Of a stretch of 64,000 nucleotides of DNA, positions 1-12,353 are shown in pieces. The stretch is from Limonium bicolor (Eukaryota; Streptophyta; Magnoliopsida; Caryophyllales; Plumbaginaceae). The stretch lies in NCBI GenBank assembly GCA_023374045.1, contig CM041777.1:479857594-479921593 (forward strand). Direction: 5' to 3'. A program made the position numbers and the translations under genes. Below the pieces are notes generated by a model, which was not told the DNA's origin, ran no database searches, and saw only the letters and a program-made list of their open reading frames with translations. Position 1 is the first letter of the stretch, and every line of letters begins with the position of its first letter.

Positions 1-520
1 AAGCAGTGACTGAACCTCAACCGACAATAAGTCGGAGGAATCAAGTGAGTAAACACGAAGGTACACAACAGTATGTACATTGATTCCAGAGAACTGGATA
101 TAAAACCTATAACTCATTGAGTTCGCGCACGGTAAACGAATACCACACATGATTGATGAACCTTATTCCCAAGATAAAAAGGGATAAAAGGGTGATGTAT
201 AACACATTAAGGATAACGAGAAGGGCAAATAACCCTAAGTTATCAGGGTCGCGCAGTAGAAGCTAGTGGGCCCAAATTCTAAGGTTTAATACACCTAGTG
301 AATGAATGGATAATTATCAACGCCTTGAAGCCTCTAAGGCAAAAACCGAACCCGGTTAAGAGTTAAACAAACTCCGATGAATATTCTTGGTGCAGGGACT
401 AACCAACAATATGGTTAAGACCCTTTGACCAGAATACATTGTATAATAGACCGCGTGGAAGTTGAACCACTCCGTGATGGCTAAACGCCTCAGACCTATG
501 TCCAATGTTGACACATGGTA

Positions 521-556
521 GATTACGTGGGCGTAATCCCTTTTAAAGGGGGGTAG
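521..556 (+). other. Hairpin plus internal polypurine tract (element 1)
   Basis: A GATTACG/CGTAATC stem (521-538) is followed directly by TTTTAAAGGGGGGTAG (541-556), which resembles the 3' PPT. The same pair occurs in C, D and E about 1.2-1.5 kb before the 3' LTR. It is a candidate central polypurine tract (inference). Confidence 0.5.
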
Positions 557-2076
557 GGCGAAAACCGTGAAATGTATGTTTTACGTGAGAGTGCGTAAAC
601 TATGTATGTTTTACGTGAGAGTGCGTAAACTATAATGCGCATAGCGCAAGAGAATTTGTTGTGATGATTGGTACTTATGTTACATAAACATATGTATCCA
701 TTCATAATGTAATTAAGGTTTGTTGTGAGATTTGAAGTGGAAAGGAGTATTGATTGTGAGAGATTTGAGGTGAATGGAGTAGAGAAACTCCATGGGGAAT
801 GAGAACCCCGGTTGGTAATAGTTTGGAGAAATGAGAATGTTTGAGGAGTTTGATGAGTATGTTGGGAGATTTGAGGAGTATAAATCGGTATGAAACCGAT
901 GTTGAACCTAGTGGGAAGTGAGTCCCCTAGGTAGTTTGAGTTGATTGTATTTGTGAATAACTTGAGAATAGAAATTGATTTGACTTGTGAACGATTTGAG
1001 GATAGAAAAATTAATTGGAAATTAACCTTGAACTTCTTAGGTAAGTAGTTGGAGATAATTAAGTAACAATTGATGAGAAGGCTAATGGGGCAATAATTGA
1101 TGGTATGAGTAGTAATGAGTAAATGAATTCTAGAAATTGGTAAATGTATGGTTGTATGATTATGACTAGAAAGATTAAGAATATAGAAAATGAAGTTAAT
1201 GATTGACTATTTGATTGTGTGAATTGGGGTGGGAGGTGGAACTTGGTTTGCTAGCGATCAAGGGAAACCGAACACCAAAGTGGGGTGGATGGATAGTTCA
1301 ACACCAATGTTGATCACATTGGGGTTGAATGACTCTTGAAGCTCCGTATAAGTGGCCACAAGTAATCACACTAGTAATAGGTGAAACTAACATAATTGGA
1401 ACTTGGAGATGCATTGAAGCTTTCAAAATGAATTTCCAAAATGATTTTGGCAAATGATTTTCTTCAAACTTGAGAATGAGGATTGGTTTTGAAACCACTC
1501 CCACGGGCGCTAGTGGATCTTTCATGGCTAGGCACGGGTATCCGGTTGAACCATGGAGACGAAGCTAGAAGTGAGTCGGTGGAGGTGATGAATAGTTTTG
1601 AAACCGCTACAACGGACGAGCAAGGGTACTAAGTGACCTGTAGGACGTTTGTAGTGTGTGTTTTGTATTTGTCCAAGGGCCGCCGGATATGTGTAGTCCG
1701 GTCAGGGAAGAGTACCCACTTTGGAGCCTGAGGATTCTCTAGAGGTGCAAATGAATTTGATCAGAACCAAAGGACCGTAGAGCCAGAAAGAGTAAGTGCT
1801 CAATGTCATGACGGCCGTGAACCAGAGAGCGTAAGTGTTCAAATGTGACCGGTACCTGAGGGATCACTCGATTTGGGGGAGGACTTAGTGCCTAATTGTC
1901 TGCGGATGGACCCCCATTGAGAGATTTGGGCAAAGATATTTTTGGTTGCTATGCATGCTTGACATGTTGTGTGAATATGTGGTTTGTATTCAGCCATTCA
2001 TTGGAGTCTGACAGGTTATAGAGAGAGTATAACCTTAGTATTGAGTACCTTGATGACTAACAACCTTAGACTCACT

Positions 2077-2109
2077 AACTTTGTGGGCAAAGTTCTTTAA
2101 AGGGGTAGA
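2077..2109 (+). other. 3' polypurine tract with adjacent hairpin (element 1)
   Basis: An AACTTTG/CAAAGTT stem with loop TGGG (2077-2094) is followed by TTAAAGGGGTAGA (2097-2109) immediately before the LTR start. The position and purine run fit the plus-strand primer site. The G run is shorter than in D and E. Confidence 0.75.
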
Positions 2110-4265
2110 TTGAAATACCCCGAACTTAATTAGGGTGATTAAATTACTCTAATATGACATTGAGGGCCTATTAGTGCCTAATGAATTTTGGTAAAGAGAA
2201 TAAATCCAAAAGAAACAAGAAAAACGTTTAAAAAGCAAAACACGCTAAATTGAGCGTTATGTGACCGTAGGAGGAATACGACCTTGACAAGGGTATGAGA
2301 TGAATTTAAAAGGCTTAATAATGCCTAAATAGTATACGGGAACAATTTCCGAAGAAAACAGATCCAAATAATGTACTAAAATGCTAATAAAGCTTTAGTG
2401 CACGTTTTTCGAGAAAACCCAAAAAACGTGGCTTTAAGTGGTCAAACGAACCCATAAAAAATTATAGTTCATCAAATAACTATAAATAAACATTAATGAA
2501 AGCTTAAGAGCCATTAAATTAAAGAAACGAGAAAATTCCGGAAAACGGGCCCGGTTAGTGAATAGTGCTAAAACCGGGTAAATAAACAAGCGTTTTCTGT
2601 AAAAGACGAAAAACGCTCCAGCATGGGCATATAGTGGGGCCGGTTTTCTTAATTAAATCAGCCCTCACACTCTTGACTAGCTAGCTTATTAAATAAGTCA
2701 AAAAGTAAAAACAAATAAAGTAAAAAGTAAAAAGTGCATAAAGCACCTTACCTTTCTCTCTCTCTTCATTTTCTTTCTTTCCCAGCTGAGTCATCCCTCT
2801 CTCTCTGCCGTATCCTCCCCTCCAAGCCAGCCTCCTCCTTCCTCCTCTTCTCTGTTACGAAAAATAGGAGCATTCATGGCTTCCTCCTCCTTCTCTTGCT
2901 TGCCCAAGCTTGGAAAAAGCTCCAAACACAAAAATAATTACATATTTGAACTCCCCTCACCAAGCTATTTAATTCCCTCTTTTCAAAATTTCGATTGGAG
3001 GGACCTCCATGGGTTTTAGCCTTTTGAAGAGGAAAACACATTTTCTTGAAGCTTGGAGTCTCACTATTCTTCTAAGGTAAAAAGATTCACCAAAAACTTT
3101 ACTTTTCTCCATCTTCTTGGGTTGACCGAATTTTTACCCCTTGTAATGCCTTGTTCTTTCTTCATTTGTGCTATTCTCCAAGCCACCAATGGTGTATTAG
3201 AGCCCATCCTTTGATTCATGGCAAGAACCTATTTCTAGGGTTTCCAAGGTAATGCCAATTTAAGTGTTTTAAGCATTTTAATTGATGAGTTTAGTGTTTC
3301 TACTTAAACTCATTTCCTTTACTTGAATGATGGGCTGGAGCATGGGCAAATACATTGCCCACGTGACCGAAAATGGACGAGAAGAGAAGAGGAGAAACTA
3401 AAAGGGGATTTGAATATTCAAGGTAAGAAATCGACCTTAAACTAGGTTTTGATCGCTTTAGAATTTGGGATGGGTTAAATTAAATAATGAACCCAAATTA
3501 TGTGAAATAAAGTAGTTGGTTGAAGTTGCGGGAATTTGTGGATTGTTGTTTGAATTAAGGGCTTAAGTGCCAAGCTTTTAAGCCATTGTGGTTCATTGAG
3601 ATTTTGGAGCTATATTTTGTTTAATGAAGTTTTGAGGATATATTATGCTCTGGTAGGACCCTTGAATGGGTGTGGCTAGTTTAGGATTGAAAATGAATGA
3701 GAAATGATGAATGTGGATATGGAAGATTTATGGGGAGGTTATGGCAAAATTTTAGTAGGAAAAGAGTGTTTTAGGTGGCTTGGTAAGTGGGGAAAACTTA
3801 AGTGTTCATTTGGGTATAGTTGAGTGGGTTAATAGCCTTGGAATGGTAGATGGAGATTGGATTAGAAAAGGATAAAATTCTTTAGCAATATGAATAGGAG
3901 GATCTTAGAAATACTAGGAAAGAGTTAGTGTGCAAAAACTTGGAAATGGAGGATGAACTTGGGTTTTAGAGATGCCTTTGTCTAGGAATGATATGGAATG
4001 GTCAAATAGAGTGGGAACAATAATGCAAGTGCCAAGAGGTAAAATCCGTAGCACTGGTGTGCAAAATGTAACAGTGGGAATGGAAAAATTTGTGAATTTG
4101 AGCAAGGATTTGAGTAGGGATTTGACTAAAGATTTGAAGTGGTTTAGTGCATGTTTTGAGGTGTTTAAACTTGTAGGAAATGTGTGGAAATATTAGGAAA
4201 TGATTAGGGGTGAATTAGGGGTTGAAAACTGGTGGAAAACTGTAAATTTTGACAGTTCCAGGGGT

Positions 4266-4446
4266 GGTCCGGGTTTGCAAATCGGTACACAAACCCGGAC
4301 CATAGCAAAAACATGGCAAAAGACCATCCCAGGGGGTGGTTCGGGTTTGTAAACCCGGACACAAACCCGGACCACATAGAAAAATAGGCAGAAACGTATT
4401 TCAGAGATTGGTCCGGGTTTGTAGACCCGGACACAAACCCGGACCA
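4266..4446 (+). repeat. 3 x 72-bp palindromic tandem repeat in LTR 1
   Basis: Units start at 4266, 4338 and 4410 with GGTCCGGGTTTG (one T variant). Each carries the near-palindrome GGTCCGGGTTTG...CAAACCCGGACC and then a less constrained spacer. The exact 72-bp spacing matches unrelated-sequence arrays in LTRs B and E. Confidence 0.9.
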
Positions 4447-6403
4447 CTATAAAAATTGAACAGAATGTGTTTTAATGGGTTCTAATGATGGGGGATTGAT
4501 TGGTATTGGTTTTAGGTTATGTTTAGGAGTTGTTTGGTGACCTTTAAAGGTTCTAAGAAGTGTAAACAAGTTGGAGAAGTGGTTGAGAAAGTTGTGAGTT
4601 TAAGAGCGCATAAACAAAACCAAAGAACAATGGGTTAACGGGGTTATGTACGGGAGTATAAGTTTACATACCGTAACACCTTAATATTAATTGAACCATT
4701 TGAATGTAATTAGTGGTTCAAGAGTAAGACACGAGGACAAGTGTGAACCAAGGAACATGAGAACACCCGGTAAAGTTAATCCCGGTGAAAGGTATGATTT
4801 CCTCATGCTCTGTATCCTAACTTGGTTACCCCGATTTATGTACTTGTTTGATTGTGTGATCACCTAACAAGATAAATGCACGAATCGGATTGTGTGCACT
4901 CACTAGTGCTTGTATGGTTTTGTTGTTTGTTGGATTGTGTTCTTTCAACTAAGTTTGTATAATTCATGAAATGTGAATTGTGAATGAATTGCTGAATGTT
5001 GAGTGTGTATGGTAGTGCGGCTCATAGTTGAGTCTTGTTTTATTCATGACTCGTAGGAAGAGTCATGTTGCGAATTAATGAAAACGTGTAAACACACTAA
5101 AACTATCGAACCAAGAAACGGTAACATAAACCTATGAACTCACTAGAATGTGAGAAAGTATACGGGGGTAGTATCCTCCCGATAACGGGGCGAGAACCAA
5201 ATTGATTTAATCCACACAATAATTAATAGTGGAAGTATATGAGTAACCTCTGCTAGAGGACTTGATAATTGTTCAAACAATGAACCTTGTGTAAAGTAAA
5301 GAATGGTAAGGGATCACCAAACCCCTTAGAAATATAGTCGAACCCAATGAGAGGAACCGACTAAAATTAACAATGTCACAACCATGAGAGTATTCGATAA
5401 GTTGATTAAAACCTTAAAACTTAGAATACTTGACATTGAGAATTCCCTAAGCTAATGGAGGATATCGAGAGAGATACTTCTAGGCTAATCTATGAGATTG
5501 AGTAATGACTCCGAGAGAGGAGTTTTGGGAATTTGAGTAGTCCGGTAGTGAACCGGACATTTGAGAATTTGAGGAGCTAACTGTATAGCCCCTTTTGTAT
5601 TTGAGCCCGGTGGTGGGTCTTGTGTATGACCCTGCCCGGAGGTCATGAGAATGACTTAACATGTAACTTGAGTATTGAGTATTGACGGGTGAACTTGAGT
5701 ATCGAGTACGTGAGTACGGAGCATGGAATGGGACTTGAGAACTTGAGAATTGAGTTGAGCATTGTAGATCTTATGAAATTGTGAGTAAGAGTACCCAAGA
5801 GAGTGGGTAAGGCAATGAGCAAGTGAGTAAGGCATAGAGAGGTGAAAACCTTCAAGCCTAAGTATATGACAAACTAAACTAACCTCTTGTGTGTGTTAGC
5901 GTTTGTGTTCAATGATGGACTTTGATTGTGAATGTACATATATAATGTATGTTGCATGCATGCTGTTTGAAATAAAATGAATCGCATGCTCTCGACCAAT
6001 TAGTCGGCGTACCCTCGCTAGTACGCGGGGTATGTGGAAGTCATATGCAGCAATTCTGCTGAGCCCCTTGGGGCCCCATTTTTATTTTCCAGGTACAATG
6101 AAGCCGATCACCGTTCGAGAGTAGGACGGGGTTGTTACTAAGCGTAAGCAAGGGTAGTGTTTAGTGGAGATTGTATTTATTTGAAATGTTGTTTGTAAGC
6201 CGAATTGTACTGGTAACTTAATGAGTGTAGTAACTTGGTATAGCAATGAATGAATGTTGTAATTGTATAATATGGTTTGAGGTTTGTAATTGAATTGAGA
6301 TTTGGCTAAGGAATTGGGATGTATTGTTGGTTAGTATACTCGGTGTAAAGACCCATCAGACCGATATTGTAATTGTTGATGTATTTGAGTTTGGATTGGC
6401 CTT

Positions 6404-6425
6404 GTTAGTCGCGTGGGTGACTAAC
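6404..6425 (+). other. Conserved U5 hairpin (LTR 1)
   Basis: Stem GTTAGTCGC with GTGACTAAC around the loop GTGG, about 100 nt before the LTR end. The same hairpin with changed but still paired bases is present in A, B, D and E. Confidence 0.6.
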
Positions 6426-6528
6426 GGCATTGTTTCACCCCCGGTTGTATTGGAATTTCCGCTGCTTGTGTATTGGTAATGGAGACGGGTTAGGAGTTAA
6501 TGGTGTGATTACCGGTAGGGGTGTTACA

Positions 6529-7777
6529 ATATATTTTCAAGTTAATATAATATAATTAATATATATAATTAAAATTATATTTTGCCATACAAAAATTAAT
6601 AATAGTGTGTTACGTATCAATATAGATTCGTAATTGTATACTTTATTCCAAGTATATTCCTATCATTATTCTGTCAACCAAACAAAAGAAACATCAAATT
6701 CCAAGTATTCACATCATAACAACCAAATGAGGTCATATTTTATTCTTAGAATTCCATTCCAGTAATCTTATTCTAGGAATTAACATTCTAATAACCAAAC
6801 GACCCGCTAATCCTATTAATGCTTCTTTGTATTATGGATGTCTTAGTTGTGGTGGCTCTCTAAAGTAGAGAGATTTCATTAAGAAGTTTACACGACGTGC
6901 TCATTCATACTTATGAAATTACACAAGTCACTAATGAGGTTTGTATAATTAAAATAGGCATTCACGAGGTTTGTTGTCGTATTATATATTTTATTTTTTG
7001 TGAGTGAATACATGTGAAGTTCTTTATTTTTATTAAAAACATAATAATATTAAAATATATGTCTAAATGACTCATCTCTAGTTACACAAATAATGAATAG
7101 AAAAAAAAGATTAAATTTCAAAATATAAAACATTGAAAAATAATACCATCCCAATTGTGAATTGCGCTTATTGCTCGTTCAGAGGTCCATAAACCTGCAA
7201 TGTATGTTATTCTATTACTCTATGTAAACTTGCAGCGCTATAGGCAAATTCTTAGTAAATGCTGGATTTTGATTGTTAAATTCAGTCTTGAACTTAGAAG
7301 TTTTATTTCTTACTGTGCAATTTGCTACCATGGTCTTATACCCAGGAAGTTAAGTCAGAAGCTTGTAATGCGCTTGCAAATTACTTCTAGTTTTTTTTTT
7401 CATAATTCATGGCACAAGGCCAAGAGTTCAAACAATATTGGATGCCGATTAAGTTCAAAACAACTTGTAAATTAATGTTTGTGGTCGTGCTTACTTAGTC
7501 TACGACCTTCGGAGGACAACGGTAAATGCAAAACAAATGTGGAACCTGAAAGAAAATAGACATTTTAGGTTAAATTAATCTTTCATTAATCACAAATGAG
7601 CCAATTAGAAAACCCCACATGTTACAAAGTGACCCATGTTATTGTTACCAACACATACAATAGAGGTGGAGATAAAAGTTAAGGGGTCATATATAAAATT
7701 ACAGACAGACGTGCGATGGTGCAGGCCGTCCGCGTAGAATTTCGGTGCGGCTGTATGGGTTGGCACTCAGTCACCAG
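6529..7777. other. AT-rich intergenic stretch with a MITE-like end; no gene seen
   Basis: No coding region is supported. The part ending near 6808 reads, on the minus strand, GGGTCGTTTGGTTATTAG and onward, a form typical of plant MITE termini. Its left end may have been lost when element 1 inserted. An ORF of 91 codons at 7200-7475 has no recognisable domain and I do not call it a gene. A 53-bp direct repeat with 10205-10258 lies at 7651-7703. Confidence 0.4.
7651..7703 (+). repeat. Direct repeat, left copy
   Basis: A roughly 53-bp segment containing GGAGATAAAAGTTAAGGGG is repeated in the same orientation at 10205-10258 with a few differences. The two copies lie about 75 bp outside either end of the fold-back element. 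Confidence 0.7.
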
Positions 7778-8027
7778 TCCAGTCAGCTGCTGATTGGGTT
7801 ACTTTTTATTATATTATCTTTAAATTATTGTATCTTTAAAATATAAGTCCAAAATGTAAAAAAAATTATACCATTGTTCATCTAAATTCAAGCTCTTCAA
7901 AACAAGACCAAACATGGATATGTTTTGAGAACTTTAAAAATTTATATTAATTACATGTATATATCCATATATATCAATGAGACTTATGATTCATAGCATC
8001 ATTTTAGTGTATCATAATATCACTTTT

Positions 8028-9930
8028 AATGAATCATAATATCAAAATTAATGAATCATATCTTCATTCTAGTATATCATCGCAAACACATAAGAATAAA
8101 AAAATTTAGACAATAATACAACACAAAATAATATTTGATATGTTTGAAAAATATGCGATTCGCCATATGAGATTTAAAATACATCATACAACAATAATAA
8201 TACACTACAAAACAATAATAATTTGTATCGGTTCCGAAGTTTGTTATCTAATTCACCACTTATTAGTTAATGAATCATAATATCAAATTTAATGAATCAT
8301 AATATCAAAATTAATGAATCATATCTTCGTTTTAGGCTCTATTCGGCATGGCTGTTCTGGCAGCATAAATGCAGCATATTTGGCAGTAGGTTTGCACTGG
8401 CATAAATGCAGCATATTTGCTGGAAGGTTTGCGCTGGCATAAATGCAGCTGTTTTGAAAACTATTGTTTGACAGTGCGGCATATATGCAACATGTTTGGT
8501 TAAGTTAGTTATATGTAGTGCATTTACCGTTTTCGTATTACAATTACAATTTATTATATTACACTAAGTAACTTTATTTTATTAGTAAAAATAAATAGAA
8601 AAATTCACAAACAATATATTACTATGAGTATTTAATTTACAATAAAATACTTGAGAAACCAAAGAAAATAAAAATATTTATATAACCAATAAAATTTTAA
8701 TTTTTATTATTTAAGCAAAACTTGTAACTTCTTAACAATATATTGTTATTATCTAAATTTTATAATTCTTACAAATATAAAAGCGTAAAAAAAGAGAACA
8801 AGCGTTTCAAATTTTCTGATAATGTTATGTGAATTTATTTAGTGAAATTTTAACTTTTAATAATATATAATATTTTTGTAACTTTGTATGTTGAGAAATT
8901 TATATACATTCATATTTCTATATACTTTTTTAATATTTTAATTTATATTTCAACAAGTGTGAATATTTATTGGTTTTTTAATTTTATTAATCTATGTTGT
9001 ATTACAAATAATATATTGTAGATTTGTATTATTAATGTGGTTTTTTTTATTTAGCTAAAGAAGTAGTACTATTTTTTATAAATTATTTGAAGCATTATGT
9101 AATTTGTAACAAATAAAGTAACTTGTAAAAAATGTCTTTTTTTTAAATCAACAGTCACATTAATTGCATTATGAAGTGAGTAAAGAAGCGAAAGTGAAAG
9201 CACGGAAACGAAAAAGTAGCATTTGCTGCAGGCATTTATGCTGACATTTATACTGTCATTTATGCCGACATTTATGCTGACATTTATGCTCTTTTAGCCG
9301 AACAGCAAAACAAATAAAGGAGTCCAAAACAACATATACTGATACATTTATGCTGTCCATTTATGCTCATTTTGAGCATGCCGAACGCTACCTTAGTGTA
9401 TCATCGCAAACATATAAGAATAAAAAATTTACACAATAATACAACACAAAATAATATTTGGTAGGTATGAAAAATACGTGATTCGTCATATAAGTTTTAA
9501 AATACACCTTACAACAATAATAATACACTACAAAACAATAATGATCTTTATCGGTTCCAAAGTTTATTATCTAATTCACCACTTATTAGTTAATGAATCA
9601 TAATATCAATTTTAATGAATAATAATATCAAAATTAGTGAATCATATCTTCATTTTAGTGTATCATCGTAAACATATAAAAATAAAAATTACAGACAAAT
9701 ATAGCACAAAACAATATTTGGTACGTAAGAAAAATACATGATTCATCATATAAGGATTAAAATACATCATACAACAATAATAATACACTACAAAACAATA
9801 ATCATTTTTATCGGGTTCGAAATTTATAATTTAATTCACCACTTATTACTTAATGAATCATAATATCAATTTTAATGAATCATAATATCAAAACTAATGA
9901 ATCATATTGTCATTTTAGTGTATTATCGTA
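8028..9930. repeat. ~260-bp tandem units inside the fold-back element
   Basis: The recurring start TAATGAATCATAATATCAAA occurs near 8028, 8290, 9613 (one base changed) and 9873. After removing the MITE at 8335-9392 and its extra TTA, the spacing is 262, 262 and 260 bp. The last unit is partial. The units contain further short TAATGAATCATAATATC repetitions. Confidence 0.8.
8335..9392. mobile_element. PIF/Harbinger-like MITE (1058 bp, TSD TTA)
   Basis: The left end GGCTCTATTCGGCATG pairs with the right end CATGCCGAACGCTACC as an imperfect terminal inverted repeat. Both sides are flanked by TTA (8332-8334 and 9393-9395), the 3-bp duplication typical of PIF/Harbinger elements. Sister tandem units without it (for example near 9650) read straight through as TTTTAGTGTATCATCG, so the empty site is visible in the window. 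Sub-terminal parts repeat CATTTATGCTG-like motifs in both orientations. No transposase is encoded. Confidence 0.8.
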
Positions 9931-10204
9931 TACATATAAAATTAGTTTTTTTTAAGTTTTCAAAACATATCAATGATTGGTCTTGTTTTGAAGAGTTTGA
10001 ATTTAGATGAACAATGATATAATTTTTTTTCATTTTGGACTTATATATTAAAAGTTACAACTATTTAAAGTTAATATAATAAAAAGACAGTCCAATCAGC
10101 AAAAACAGTCCAGTCAGCAGCTGACTGGATAGACCACACCAATTATTCGTGAGGGAAGGCCGCGGCTTCGAATCTGCCATAAAATTATAAATAATTAGGG
10201 AAAA

Positions 10205-10258
10205 CACATACACTTAGAGGCGGAGATAAAAGTTAAGGGGGCCATATATAAAATTATA
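10205..10258 (+). repeat. Direct repeat, right copy
   Basis: Partner of 7651-7703. It lies 75 bp beyond the right end of the fold-back element and just left of solo LTR A. Confidence 0.7.
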
Positions 10259-10384
10259 AATAAGTAGGGAATGTTTTTATGAAAATTTGATTTTGTAACA
10301 CCCCTACCGCTAATCCCGTCATTATCTTACAATTACTTACCTTCGCAGCGGACATCACATACACAACGGTGGGTGTACAATGTC

Positions 10385-10406
10385 GTTAGTCCCCCACGTG
10401 ACTAAC
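10385..10406 (-). other. Conserved U5 hairpin (solo LTR A)
   Basis: On the minus strand, GTTAGTCAC pairs with GGGACTAAC across the loop GTGG, with one imperfect pair compared with the sister elements. Confidence 0.5.
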
Positions 10407-12331
10407 AAGGCCAATTACAAATACAACATACTATCGGTCTGATGAACTTGAATATACCAAGCACTCTATACAACAAATACATTCCGTTCCATAATCAAAT
10501 CATAATCCAAATACAAACTTCAATTCAATACTATACCGAGTTACTACAATTCCCAAACTTGCCGACATCATATCGGTCTTACTATTCAACAATTACTATA
10601 TAAATATAACGGTTCACAATTAGCTACCCATACTTAAGTAGCAACCCCGTCCTACTCTTGAACGGTGTTCGGCTTTGGTACCTGGAAAGTAAAAACTGTG
10701 CCCCAAGGGGCTCAGCAAAAGCTGCATATGAAATTCACATACCCCGCGTGCTAACGGGGGTACGCCGACTACTTTGTCGAGAGCATGGGGTTCATTATTG
10801 ATTCAATCAACATGCAAGATAGCAATACATTATATATGTACACTAACACAAGTATTCAACATTCAAACGTGGAATACATTCCCTAACTAACACATCAAGG
10901 TTGCTAGTTCATAATAATTACTCTTGGGCCTTGAGGATTTCTACCTCACTATGCCTTAGGCACTTATTCATTACTTTACCCATTCTCTGGGGTTACTCTT
11001 ACTCGCGCTCTCTTGGTTTCATAGATACTACAAGTCTCCATTCTCACCTCTCCACTCTCGATACTCAATTCACAATTCTCAACTTCAATACTAAATTGTC
11101 GAATTCATACTTAATTTTCAATTCTCAATTCCATACTCAACTGGGTATCTTTTAAGTCATTACCCATGACCTCCGAGTAGAGTCATACACAAGACTCACC
11201 ATCGGGCTTACAATTACTAGTCTTACTCCCCCGGTTTCGACCCTACTCTGAGTCTAGCATAGTGGGAAGGTTCGACCATTAAACGGAACTATACACCTAG
11301 TTCCTCAAATACACAAACGTTCGGTTCTCTACCGAACTACTCAATTCCTAAATACTCCTCTCTCGGAGTTACATTACAATCTCAAGGATTAGCCTAGAGG
11401 TATCACTCTAGAAATCATCTAATAGCTTAGGGAATTATTTCAATTTCTAGTATTCTCAGATTTAGGGGTTTCCCCAACGTTTCGAATACCTTTATGTTCG
11501 GGACATTTTCACATACTAGGTCGGACCCTCATATTCTGGGTCGACTATTTTTCTAAGGGAGTTCGATGGTCCCTTATTATTCTTTTACTTCTCTCAAAAG
11601 TTCACATCTTTGAACTATACCAATCTCTTAAAAGAGGTTTCACCATTTCTTCCCACTATGGGTTATTTCTTGGATTGTTCATTTCGGTTCTCTAACCGTT
11701 ATCGGGAATTTACTAATCCCGTACAACTCTCTCACGTTCTAGTGAGTTCATAGGTTGCATTATCGCTTCTTAGTTCGATAGTTTTTGTATGTTTACACGT
11801 TTTTGTTATTTCGAGAAACGACTCTTTCTACGAGTCACTAACCAACCGTTGCTCAACTATGAGTCGGTCTATAATGCTAGGTTAGACCACGCAATCATCA
11901 AAGGTGGTTAGTACACACATCATGCATCAAGATATACAAACAAGCAATAGAACATGTTTCATGCTTTTATCTTGATTAAGCCGGCACACAAGCACACAAA
12001 TCAACGTAGCACGGTCAGCATACAGGGCATGAGAAAATCATACCTTTCACCATGAATTAACTTTACCGTGGCATCTCATGTTCTCCGGGTTATTCTCGAA
12101 TCACTGATCACATATCAAGCGGTTCTATTAACATTAAGGTATTACGGTATGTAGTTAACTAATACTCCCGTAATTAACCCCGTTATCCCATTAATCTTAG
12201 TTTTACTCAAGTGTGCTTAACTTTCTTACCTTCATTACTGTAACACCCCTACTACGCACTTAACAATAACCGAAAACACAACGGAAATAAATAACATAAA
12301 CGGTAACTAATCGAGTCGGTGTCACAACGCC

Positions 12332-12353
12332 GTTAACCACCCACGTGGTTAAC
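12332..12353 (-). other. Conserved U5 hairpin (solo LTR B)
   Basis: Minus-strand stem GTTAACCAC with GTGGTTAAC, loop GTGG. Two base pairs differ from D (GTTAGTCAC/GTGACTAAC) and both stay paired. Confidence 0.65.

Larger units (their letters stand above)
1..2110 (+). mobile_element. Element 1 internal region, 3' part (non-coding LTR retrotransposon)
   Basis: This is the 3' portion of the interior of a plus-strand LTR element; its 5' LTR and upstream half lie outside the window. It aligns by eye with the interiors of D (from about 22150) and E (from about 55190). Shared landmarks are a CCGAC-AATAA-GTCGG hairpin near position 20, a TTATCAGG-type motif near 238, an internal polypurine tract near 545 and a closing PPT just before 2111. 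No protein domain is visible in any frame and the only ORFs are short, so I read it as non-coding retroelement sequence. Confidence 0.8.
2111..6528 (+). mobile_element. 3' LTR of element 1 (4418 bp)
   Basis: The LTR starts TGAAATACCCC right after the PPT and ends GGGGTGTTACA at 6528, the same termini as the other LTRs here. The U3 holds GCGTT/AACGC-type motifs (about 2225-2265) and an ACGT palindrome (2401-2430). A CT-rich leader begins near 2750 and is followed by splice-donor-like AAGGTAA sites (about 3075, 3247 and 3420). Three 72-bp palindromic repeats lie at 4266-4446, a structured block at about 5990-6090 and a U5 hairpin at 6404-6425. The matching 5' LTR is outside the window, so a TSD cannot be tested. 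It contains no credible coding sequence. Confidence 0.85.
7778..10129. mobile_element. Fold-back / long-TIR DNA element with tandem core
   Basis: The left end (7778 to about 7950, starting TCCAGTCAGCTGCTGA) is matched in reverse complement by the right end (about 9950-10129, ending TCAGCAGCTGACTGGA). This gives imperfect terminal inverted repeats of about 175 bp. The interior has about three AT-rich tandem units of ~260 bp and no transposase ORF, so it is non-autonomous. The structure fits a fold-back or long-TIR Mutator-like element. I could not find a clear target-site duplication, so the superfamily is uncertain. Confidence 0.65.

Noticed and set aside
7200..7475. A 91-codon ORF as a possible host gene fragment
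   Set aside because: No recognisable domain, poor composition and no exon-like neighbours.
7778..10129. Fold-back element as a Helitron
   Set aside because: It has long terminal inverted repeats, and I saw no 5' TC with 3' CTRR and terminal hairpin arrangement.
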